A stretch of 14,863 nt of DNA from Tidjanibacter sp. (GTDB taxonomy: Bacteria > Bacteroidota > Bacteroidia > Bacteroidales > Rikenellaceae), in contig JAGBYS010000216.1 of the NCBI GenBank assembly GCA_017628675.1, forward strand, positions 1-14,863, read 5' to 3'. The position numbers were made by a program, and so were the translations under genes. Shown here one piece after another: positions 8,615 through 14,863 of this stretch (position 1 is the stretch's first letter; every line of letters starts with the position of its first letter). The notes beneath the pieces were generated by a model. The model worked only from the letters and a program-made list of their open reading frames with translations. It had not been told where the DNA came from and made no database searches.

Positions 8615-9216
8615 AACTCTTGGACAGGATTTTGTTCGTGTTTGGTCTTAACAATCTTCTGGGCGCTCTTGGAAAGGTTCTCCTCATCCTCCAGGAATCG
8701 TTTAATCTTCCTAATTGCATCCTCATAGCCCGGAATCTGCACCTTTTCGTACAGATTGACCTTCTGAGTGGTCTTCTTGCGAGCGTGGTCCAGAAGCTCC
8801 GTACGCCTCTGGAAGACCTCAAACTCGATGCCCAGACGGGCTATCGACTTGAGGACCTCCACACCGTCGGCGTACCACGCAGGCGATGAGAAGAGGTCGT
8901 AGGGACGCTGCTCGAAGATGACCTCCTTGAGCGCAGGAATCTTCACGCCGGCAATCTTGTTGACCCCCAGCACGACATCCTTCACCTCCAGAAGGTCGCT
9001 CTCAAACTCTCCCCACAGCGAGGCCATATAGTCATAGCGGGCCATAAGCTCCTCTATGCGGCGCTGGTATCCCTCCGCCTTATCCTTGGCGGCGGACACC
9101 TCCACCCTCAGAGCCGACTCCTTACTCTTGATGGTAGGGAGGGCTTTCTGGCGCATCTTGAGCTGCTTGCCGAGTTCGCCGAGCGATGTCTTATTATATT
9201 GAAACTTTATTGCCAT
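8611..9216 (-). CDS. ntpD: V-type ATP synthase subunit D (central rotor shaft)
   Basis: 201-aa soluble protein, the rotor axle inside the A3B3 head, equivalent in role to F-type gamma. The N-terminus (MAIKFQYNKTSLGELGKQL) and C-terminal segment (about 130-185, RRTELLDHARKKTTQKVNLYEK...IPGYEDAIRKIKRFLEDEE) match the two long helices of the D-subunit antiparallel coiled coil. The pattern TTQKVNLYEKVQIP is family-typical. It follows subunit B after a 183-nt gap with a hairpin and overlaps the start of subunit I by 4 nt. No Shine-Dalgarno is seen before its ATG. Confidence 0.92.
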   Translation of the reverse strand: MAIKFQYNKTSLGELGKQLKMRQKALPTIKSKESALRVEVSAAKDKAEGYQRRIEELMARYDYMASLWGEFESDLLEVKDVVLGVNKIAGVKIPALKEVIFEQRPYDLFSSPAWYADGVEVLKSIARLGIEFEVFQRRTELLDHARKKTTQKVNLYEKVQIPGYEDAIRKIKRFLEDEENLSKSAQKIVKTKHEQNPVQEL

Positions 9217-9320
9217 CTAATTCTGTTGTTTAGAATGGTTTTATCTATCACGGTTAATTTGTTGCTTTTCGGACTAATCCTCCAAAACCTCAACTTCAAA
9301 TTTGTTGGATTTTCGAGGTA

Positions 9321-9391
9321 TTTTTTCTTTTCCGGCGAGGGAGCATAGCGGAACTATGTGACCGAGCCGAAAAGGAAAAAGAGCCGAAAAG
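9321..9391. repeat. Long imperfect palindrome plus 11-nt direct repeat in the B-D intergenic gap
   Basis: An imperfect hairpin spans 9321-9380. T-rich 9321-9331 pairs with A-rich 9370-9380, CGGC-type 9333-9336 pairs with 9366-9369, GG at 9340-9341 pairs with CC at 9362-9363, and CATAG/CTATG (9344-9348 with 9354-9358) closes on a 5-nt loop. On both strands T precedes and A follows the stem, so it is not an intrinsic terminator. GAGCCGAAAAG occurs twice (9364-9374 and 9381-9391). The rest of the 9217-9399 gap holds no gene and no convincing promoter. It could be an mRNA processing or stability element, or a copy of a dispersed intergenic repeat. Confidence 0.7.
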
Positions 9392-9399
9392 ACAATAAA

Positions 9400-10716
9400 T
9401 TATTTCCAGTACTTCTCTACGAGCTCCGACTTAATGGTAACCTCCGACTTCTTGAAGTACTTGGCAAACAGAGCCCAAGCGGTATCAAGCATCTCGGTGA
9501 TGTCGATGTTTACATCGATCGAGAGCAACTTGTCGGAGTACTCCTTAGCAAATGCCAGAGCACGCTCGTCGTAGTCCGAAAGGTCGAAACCGTTCTCCAA
9601 CTTGGTCTTCGCACCTGCAGCGTCCGAGTAGAGTCGCACGGCGGCGTTCATAACCTGAGGATGGTCCTCGCGGGTCTTCTTGCCGATAACCAGCTGTTTC
9701 AGACGCGAGAGCGAACGGAAGGGGTCAACGATAACCTTACCGGTGTCGGTGTCGTTACGGAGGAAGAGCTGACCCTCGGTGATGTAACCCGTGTTATCGG
9801 GAATTGCGTGGGTGATGTCGCCACCCGAGAGAGTGGTCACAGCGATGATGGTAATCGAGCCACCCGAGGGGAGCTGCACGGCTTTCTCGTAGATCTTCGC
9901 AAGGTCCGAATAGAGCGAGCCGGGCATAGAGTCCTTCGAGGGAATCTGGTCCATACGGTTCGACACGATAGCAAGCGCGTCGGCGTAGAGGGTCATATCG
10001 GTGAGCAGTACCAGAACCTTCTCGCCCTTGTCGGCAGCGAAGTACTCGGCAGCCGTGAGGGCCATATCGGGCACCAGCAGACGCTCCACGGGAGGATTCT
10101 CGGTGGTGTTCACGAAGCAGACAATCCTATCCAAGACACCTGCGTTCTCGAAGAGGTTCTTGAAGTAGAGGAAGTCGTCATTGGTCATACCCATACCGCC
10201 GAGGATGATCTTGTCGGCCTTAGCACGGAGTGCCACATTGGCCATCACCTGGTTGTAGGGCTGGTCGGGGTCGGCGAAGAAGGGGATCTTCTGGCCCGAC
10301 ACGATGGTGTTGTTCAGGTCGATACCTGCGATACCGGTAGCGATGAGCTCCGAGGGCTGACGGCGACGGAAGGGGTTCACGGTGGGGCCACCAATCTCCC
10401 TCTCCTCACCCTCAACGGGTGCACCGCCCTCCAGAGGCTCACCATAGGCGTTGAAGAAGCGGCCGGCAAGACCGTCGCCCACCTTCAGCGTGGGAGGCAC
10501 GCCGTGGAACACAACCTCTGCATCGGTCGAGATACCCTCGGTGCCCTCGAATACCTGGAGGGTCACCTGGTCGCCCATAATCTTCACCACCTGGGCGAGG
10601 TGGCCACCAACGGTTGCAAGCTCGTCGTTGCCCACACCTGTGGCGCGGAGGCTGACGGTAGCTTTTGTGATGTTGTCAATCTTGGTGTATATCTTCTGAA
10701 ATGCTTTTGTAGTCAT
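9400..10716 (-). CDS. ntpB: V-type ATP synthase subunit B (non-catalytic head subunit)
   Basis: 438-aa regulatory/non-catalytic subunit that alternates with A in the A3B3 hexamer. It has the RecA-type fold but no P-loop: the equivalent segment at about 140-157 reads SGQKIPFFADPDQPYNQV, as expected for B subunits. Arg338 in SLSRL is the expected arginine finger reaching the A-subunit nucleotide site. DNTGYITEGQLFLR (about 307-320) is also family-typical. Length is a little below the usual 460-480 residues. Start: a GGAGAG Shine-Dalgarno-like sequence lies about 9 nt upstream of the ATG. The gene starts 21 nt after the subunit A stop and so is almost certainly co-transcribed with it. Confidence 0.95.
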   Translation of the reverse strand: MTTKAFQKIYTKIDNITKATVSLRATGVGNDELATVGGHLAQVVKIMGDQVTLQVFEGTEGISTDAEVVFHGVPPTLKVGDGLAGRFFNAYGEPLEGGAPVEGEEREIGGPTVNPFRRRQPSELIATGIAGIDLNNTIVSGQKIPFFADPDQPYNQVMANVALRAKADKIILGGMGMTNDDFLYFKNLFENAGVLDRIVCFVNTTENPPVERLLVPDMALTAAEYFAADKGEKVLVLLTDMTLYADALAIVSNRMDQIPSKDSMPGSLYSDLAKIYEKAVQLPSGGSITIIAVTTLSGGDITHAIPDNTGYITEGQLFLRNDTDTGKVIVDPFRSLSRLKQLVIGKKTREDHPQVMNAAVRLYSDAAGAKTKLENGFDLSDYDERALAFAKEYSDKLLSIDVNIDITEMLDTAWALFAKYFKKSEVTIKSELVEKYWK

Positions 10717-10737
10717 AACTTTTTCTCTCCTTCGTTT

Positions 10738-12486
10738 TTATTTGGTTGCTACCAAAGCCCTAATCTCGGACTCATATTTTGCAAACTCCTCGCTCTTCCA
10801 CACGGTGTAGTTGAGCTGCTTGAAGAGGTTGATGAGGTTCTTGAAGAAGGCGGAGCAATCCTCAAACTCGGCAAAGCCATACTGCTTGCGACACACCTCC
10901 ATCACGAAGTCGAACATATACTTCTGACGGTCGATGGGGCAGTTGGCGTCGATGTCGTCAAATGCGTCCTGCTGCAAGATGACAAAGTCTACGAGCTCGC
11001 TCTTCCAGAACATCTCGTGGTACTCAACGGGCACACCGTCGTCACCCAAGATGTTGATCTGCTCGGCGGCCTCTTTGCCCCTACGAACAAGGGTCTTGCC
11101 CTCCATTACGCTCTTGACCCAGCCCTCCTCGATGTGCTCATCCAGGTAGTCCACAATCTCGGGATACTCCAGATATTTCGAGTAGCTATCCAGGGGGTCG
11201 ATTGCGGGGTAGCGTTTCGAGTCGGCACGCTGCTGCGAGAGTGCATAGAAACACCTTGCGGCCTTCTTGGTCGACTCCGTAACGGGCTCCTTGAGGTTAC
11301 CACCCGCAGGCGATACGGTACCGAGGAAGGTTACCGAGCCGGTAGCGCCGCTGCGCAGGTGCACAAGACCTGCCCTTGCGTAGAACGACGAGATGATGGA
11401 CGAAAGGTCCATAGGGAACGCATCCTGACCGGGAAGCTCCTCCAGACGGTTCGACATCTCCCTGAGGGCCTGTGCCCAACGCGAAGTCGAGTCGGCCAGC
11501 AGCAGCACCTTCAGACCCATAGCACGGTAGTACTCGGCGATGGTCATACCGGTGTAAACCGACGCCTCACGAGCAGCTACGGGCATATTGGAGGTGTTAC
11601 AGATGATGGTCGTACGCTCCATAAGTTTGTGGCCAGTGCGGGGGTCGTCCAGGTGGGGGAACTCGGCGAAGATCTCCACAACCTCATTTGCACGCTCACC
11701 GCAGGCTACCATAATAATAAGGTCTGCCTCGGCCTGTTTTGAGATGGCGTGCTGCAACACGGTCTTACCTGCACCAAAGGGGCCGGGGATGAAGCCCGTA
11801 CCGCCATCGGCAATGGGGTTGAAGGTGTCAATAGCCCTCACACCGGTCTCCATAATGCGGCTGGGACGGGGCTTGGCGGTGTAGGCCTTGATGGCCTTCT
11901 TCACGGGCCAGCGCTGCACCATAGTCACCTCGTGGTCCTCGCCCTTCGAGTCGGTCAGCACAGCCACTACCTTATTTACATTGTACTCACCAGCCTCGGC
12001 GAGCGACTTGATGGTGTAGCTCTCCTCCATAGTGAAGGGCACCATAATCTTGTGGGCAACCCACAGCTCCTGAACCTCACCCAGCCAGTCGCCGGCGGTG
12101 ACGATGTCACCCACCTTTGCCAGGGGCTTATAGTCCCAGAGTTTCTCATAGTCGATGGGGTCGGTCTTGGTACCGCGCTCAATGAAGAGGCTCTCCATAC
12201 GCTCCAAGTCGTTCTGAAGACCATCGTAGTTGCGGGAGATGATACCGGGAGCGAGAGTGGCCTCAAGCATATGGCCCTCGAACTCCACCTCTGTACCAAT
12301 CTTCAAGCCGCGTGTCGAGTCGAACACCTGAACGTAGGCATCCTTACCCGTAACTTTGATTACCTCGGCCATCAGTTTGACGCCACCGACGGTGATGTAG
12401 CAAATCTCATTCTGCGAAACAGCACCCTCCGTACGCACAATCACGATGTTGGAGATAATACCTTGAACTTTTCCAGTAGTTTTCAT
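10738..12486 (-). CDS. ntpA: V-type ATP synthase subunit A (catalytic)
   Basis: 582-aa catalytic subunit that hydrolyses or makes ATP in the A3B3 head. The Walker A loop GPFGAGKT is at 235-242 (Lys241), and the catalytic Glu264 is in ACGERANEVVE. LLLADSTSRWAQALRE (about 328-343) carries the Walker B region. The V/A-specific non-homologous insert, absent from F-type beta, occupies about residues 100-190. The Walker loop has Ala239 where many homologues have Ser, a small change. It lies 47 nt after the DUF2764 gene and 21 nt before subunit B. The full length and intact motifs indicate a functional enzyme. Confidence 0.96.
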   Translation of the reverse strand: MKTTGKVQGIISNIVIVRTEGAVSQNEICYITVGGVKLMAEVIKVTGKDAYVQVFDSTRGLKIGTEVEFEGHMLEATLAPGIISRNYDGLQNDLERMESLFIERGTKTDPIDYEKLWDYKPLAKVGDIVTAGDWLGEVQELWVAHKIMVPFTMEESYTIKSLAEAGEYNVNKVVAVLTDSKGEDHEVTMVQRWPVKKAIKAYTAKPRPSRIMETGVRAIDTFNPIADGGTGFIPGPFGAGKTVLQHAISKQAEADLIIMVACGERANEVVEIFAEFPHLDDPRTGHKLMERTTIICNTSNMPVAAREASVYTGMTIAEYYRAMGLKVLLLADSTSRWAQALREMSNRLEELPGQDAFPMDLSSIISSFYARAGLVHLRSGATGSVTFLGTVSPAGGNLKEPVTESTKKAARCFYALSQQRADSKRYPAIDPLDSYSKYLEYPEIVDYLDEHIEEGWVKSVMEGKTLVRRGKEAAEQINILGDDGVPVEYHEMFWKSELVDFVILQQDAFDDIDANCPIDRQKYMFDFVMEVCRKQYGFAEFEDCSAFFKNLINLFKQLNYTVWKSEEFAKYESEIRALVATK

Positions 12487-12533
12487 TAATATCTGTTTTA
12501 TTGTTTTCTTTGAATTATCTGCAAATTCTCTCT

Positions 12534-13406
12534 CTACTCCTCAGCAAAGTGACGCTCGGCCTCGGCGATGCGGTCCGTAGCACCAAGTCCTGCCACCAGC
12601 CTCTGGAACATCTCCTTGCCCCTCTCGGCATCGAGCCTTGCCCAGCGGTGTACCAGGCCCAGGCGCACGATGTAGCCCAAAAGGAAGTTGATGTTGAAGT
12701 AGTCGAAGGTTGTGAGGTTCTCCGAGATGGACCAACGAATCAGGTCGATTCGGTGCTCCTTATCCAGGAGGTTGTCGTTCTCGCCCAGAGCCGAGATGAG
12801 GCTATCGATGTAGTCGATCTCGCCCTTCAGACCGAAGTCGGCCGCTGAGGAGCGCTGAAGCTGCTGCACAATCTCGCCCGTGCCCACCATCTGCTCACCA
12901 ATGGTAAGGCCCTTGGTGCGAGCGGTGAGTGCGGCGGTGATGTTGCGCAGGTTCCTATCGGCCTCGCTCCACTCCCTAAGGAAGCGACAGCCGCTGCGAG
13001 AGCAATAGCGATAGTAGGCCGCATAGAGCTCCGCTGCGAAGCTACCCTCGGTGTTGATTCTCCCGAGGCGCTCGTCGTCGGGATCTACCTCCCCACCCTT
13101 CACCTCTCCAAAGAGCTCAATAACCTCGGCCAGCTCACGGGGCAGCTCACGGGGCTCCTGAAGCTCGGCCTCCAACTCCTCACGCGAGAAGTTGCCAAGC
13201 GTCGAGAAGCTCTCCCTGCCGCTGTGGATATTGACCAGGTTGCACACATCGTGGAACAACCTCCAGCCGGCAACCGCACGGGCATCCTCACGCGACAGCT
13301 CGGCCGAAATCTCGTCGATAATCTCGCGTGCATCGAAGCCCTTCAGGTCGCCATCCAGAGAGTAGTCCCTCAGACTCGCAACAAGGCAGTAATAGTTTTT
13401 AGCCAT
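12534..13406 (-). CDS. DUF2764 family protein in the V-ATPase operon (candidate subunit C-like)
   Basis: 290-aa soluble, mostly helical protein with no signal peptide or membrane segment. The N-terminus (MAKNYYCLVASLRDYSL) and overall pattern match the DUF2764 family, which accompanies V-type ATPase genes in Bacteroidetes. It sits between E and A, where subunit C (d/AC39, the socket between rotor shaft and membrane ring) lies in several archaeal-type operons. The segment FLREWSEADRNLRNITAALTARTKG (about 142-166) recalls the helical repeat pattern of AC39 subunits, with an acidic residue and Asn before Arg-rich helices. That resemblance is by eye only. The start is 16 nt after the E stop. Family assignment is fairly confident; the subunit C role is inference. 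Confidence 0.78.
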   Translation of the reverse strand: MAKNYYCLVASLRDYSLDGDLKGFDAREIIDEISAELSREDARAVAGWRLFHDVCNLVNIHSGRESFSTLGNFSREELEAELQEPRELPRELAEVIELFGEVKGGEVDPDDERLGRINTEGSFAAELYAAYYRYCSRSGCRFLREWSEADRNLRNITAALTARTKGLTIGEQMVGTGEIVQQLQRSSAADFGLKGEIDYIDSLISALGENDNLLDKEHRIDLIRWSISENLTTFDYFNINFLLGYIVRLGLVHRWARLDAERGKEMFQRLVAGLGATDRIAEAERHFAEE

Positions 13407-13422
13407 AGTGGTCTGGACTGTA

Positions 13423-14025
13423 TTAGTAGAGCATTTTGGTAACCTTCTCCTTCAGATACTCGGCCAAGAGGGCGCTGAAGTCCTCCTCGGTGAAGCTGAT
13501 GTAGTAGCCACCCTCCTTGGGAGCCACCTTGAAGCCACTCTTCACCTTCTCCGAGTAGCCCACCTCGATACCCTCTGCCAGCAGAGCCTTCACTGCAGCC
13601 TCGGCCTCAGCCTCGAACTTCTCCTTCATCTGGGCGGGAAGGATGGCCTCCAGAGCCACACGCTCGCCATTCCAGCCGCGTGCCACGCCAAGGAGCATCT
13701 CCTTCACGAACTCCACATCCAGAAGAGCGGCGTGAACAGCACCAGCGGTGCTCTTTGCCACCACCAGATTGGCGATATTCTCCTTGAGGGCAGCCACCAC
13801 CTGACGGGTAGCCAGAGCCATCTCGGTCTCATTGTTTTTCTTCAGCTCGGCAGCCTTAGCCTCTGCCGCCTTCACGATTGCCTCGGCCTTCTGCTCGGCC
13901 TCAGCCACAAGCGAAGCGGCTTTAGCCTCAGCCTCGGCCACCATTTTCTCGGCCTCCTCACGGCCTTTGGAAAGACCCTCTGCATAGAGTTTCTCGGTCA
14001 GTTCCTGTAATTTCTTATTCTCCAT
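13423..14025 (-). CDS. ntpE: V-type ATP synthase subunit E (peripheral stalk)
   Basis: 200-aa protein. Residues about 8-85 are an Ala/Lys/Glu-rich helix (repeated AEAKAASLVAEAEQKAEAI-type pattern), as in the right-handed coiled-coil stalk of V-type E subunits. Residues about 100-200 form the globular domain that caps the head, ending in FTEEDFSALLAEYLKEKVTKMLY. Normally E pairs with subunit G/H, which is not found in this cluster. It is the first ATPase gene of the operon, 46 nt downstream of the DUF4301 stop. The gap has no clear promoter, so transcription may start further upstream. The E assignment rests on pattern, size and position; the N-terminal coiled coil alone would be weak evidence. 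Confidence 0.87.
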   Translation of the reverse strand: MENKKLQELTEKLYAEGLSKGREEAEKMVAEAEAKAASLVAEAEQKAEAIVKAAEAKAAELKKNNETEMALATRQVVAALKENIANLVVAKSTAGAVHAALLDVEFVKEMLLGVARGWNGERVALEAILPAQMKEKFEAEAEAAVKALLAEGIEVGYSEKVKSGFKVAPKEGGYYISFTEEDFSALLAEYLKEKVTKMLY

Positions 14026-14071
14026 TGTTCTGTTTTTATGATTTTAAGTACTATTTTTTTGAGTTTCTGCT

Positions 14072-14863
14072 TTATTGATGCTCACGGCGGAGCAGGTCGG
14101 TCACAACCTTCACGGGTGAGAAGGTCGAGATGGGCACCTCCACAAAGAGGGTGTTCCAGTTGGACATTGCGCCATTCCATAGGCCTGGGAGCTCCTGTGC
14201 CAAGAGGGTGCGGCCACTCTTGGACTTGCTGGAGATGAAGCCCGTTGCGGGGTCGGTGTAGCCCCTCAGGTCGAACTTCTCACCCTTCCAGTTGCGGGGA
14301 GCGCATACCAGATCTACGGGGTTGAAGTGGGTAGCCTCGGCCATAAGATTCTTCTGCTCGGGCGAGATCTGCGACGACTCGGCAATCTGGAGTGCCACGG
14401 TGCCGTCGGCCGACTCTGCCCAGAAGGGTCCGCCACCGGGCTCGCCCTCGTTGCGCACCATACCACACACCCTCAAAGGCCTATCCAGCACCCTCTGCAA
14501 CTCTGCCTTGAGCGCCTCGCCCTCCAGAGCCTTCACCTCGGCGGGAAGTACCACCGAGAGCTCCTTCTCCACGAAGGTCATAATCTCCTGAAGGTCGGCT
14601 GTGCCCCTCTCAATCTGCTCCAGATAGCCGAAAATGCGCTTCTGGAGGCTCACCAGAAGGCCTGCCAAAACCTCTTTGTATTTAATGGTGTCGCCCTTCA
14701 GGTGGTCGGGTGCGACATTATCAATGGTCTTAATGAAGATGAGATCTGCGTCGCTATCGTTCAGGTTCTCGATAAGTGCACCGTGGCCTGCGGGGCGGAA
14801 CAGCAGGCTGCCATCGGCCTCACGGAAGGGGGTGCAATCCTCATTCACGGCAATAGTATCGGT
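14072..14863 (-). CDS. DUF4301 family protein, 5' end cut by window edge
   Basis: The C-terminal 263 residues of a larger protein. The frame stays open to the window edge and the first visible residues are internal, so the real start lies outside. A GTG at 14848 is only a Val codon (TDTIAV). The motif FRPAGHGALIENLNDSDADLIFIKTIDNVAPD marks the DUF4301 family of Bacteroidetes, proteins of about 500 aa. The pattern (GHGAL..NLN..D.DLIFIK.IDNV) recalls sugar-nucleotide pyrophosphorylases, so a nucleotidyltransferase-like activity is possible but unproven. One position usually Gly in this motif, as I recall it, is Ala here (RPAGHG). It runs in the same direction as the ATPase genes, ends 46 nt before subunit E, and may be co-transcribed with them. 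Confidence 0.82.
   Translation of the reverse strand, partial: TDTIAVNEDCTPFREADGSLLFRPAGHGALIENLNDSDADLIFIKTIDNVAPDHLKGDTIKYKEVLAGLLVSLQKRIFGYLEQIERGTADLQEIMTFVEKELSVVLPAEVKALEGEALKAELQRVLDRPLRVCGMVRNEGEPGGGPFWAESADGTVALQIAESSQISPEQKNLMAEATHFNPVDLVCAPRNWKGEKFDLRGYTDPATGFISSKSKSGRTLLAQELPGLWNGAMSNWNTLFVEVPISTFSPVKVVTDLLRREHQ

Noticed and set aside
6797..8728. 643-codon open frame on the plus strand opposite subunits I and D
   Set aside because: It is antisense to subunit I, which has clear membrane and motif content. The translation is His/Glu/Leu-rich with no recognisable domain. It arises because TTA, CTA and TCA codons are rare in the real gene.
9217..9320. Possible internal promoter or small gene before subunit D
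   Set aside because: A TTTG and a GGAGG-like run occur on the minus strand, but no TAnnTTTG at proper spacing and no start codon after the GGAGG.
9358..11742. 794-codon open frame on the plus strand opposite subunits B and A
   Set aside because: It mirrors two highly conserved ATPase genes and starts inside the intergenic hairpin. The length is a by-product of codon bias, and the protein resembles no known family.
11749..12489. 246-codon plus-strand open frame opposite the N-terminal half of subunit A
   Set aside because: Same antisense effect in the same frame relation to subunit A; no independent coding evidence.

Overview
This window looks like chromosomal DNA from a gut-type Bacteroidales bacterium. 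Three things suggest this: a TAnnTTTG-type promoter element, weak or absent Shine-Dalgarno sequences before many starts, and Bacteroidetes-typical families (DUF4301, DUF2764, a V-type ATPase operon without F and G/H subunits, and an Arg/Glu/Gly-rich extension on an S4 pseudouridine synthase). The moderately high G+C and strong use of C- or G-ending codons would suit a Rikenellaceae (Alistipes-like) organism, but that placement is inference. No mobile element, CRISPR array, tRNA or rRNA was seen. No gene-free stretch exceeds 300 bases; the longest is the 263-base gap before the pseudouridine synthase.

Left part, plus strand (1-6148): three monocistronic-looking genes, each followed by a hairpin terminator. 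They are a long-chain acyl-CoA synthetase-like AMP-forming ligase, a 23S rRNA pseudouridine synthase of the RsuA/RluB group with a long repetitive disordered N-terminus, and an exported patatin-POTRA-beta-barrel protein resembling type Vd autotransporter phospholipases. A perfect 21-bp stem between convergent genes (6179-6224) separates this block from the next.

Right part, minus strand (6238-14863): a V/A-type ATPase operon, in transcription order E, DUF2764 protein, A, B, D, I, K. It is preceded 46 nt upstream by the 3' part of a DUF4301 gene cut by the window edge. A and B form the catalytic head, E and D are peripheral and central stalk parts, I is the membrane stator with the essential Arg, and K is the ion-binding rotor ring protein. 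The DUF2764 protein sits where subunit C is found in other operons. Canonical C, F and G/H genes are not in the cluster. The K subunit carries every residue of the Enterococcus hirae NtpK sodium site, so the enzyme is predicted to move Na+. Most junctions are tight (4-nt overlap to 47-nt gap). The exception is a 183-nt B-D gap holding a long imperfect hairpin and an 11-nt direct repeat.

The most unusual signal is not a gene. The tetranucleotide CATG appears to be absent from all 14.86 kb, and codons before ATG are systematically switched from C-ending to T-ending synonyms. This suggests strong selection or mutation against CATG, as expected from a restriction-modification system or methylase of that specificity.
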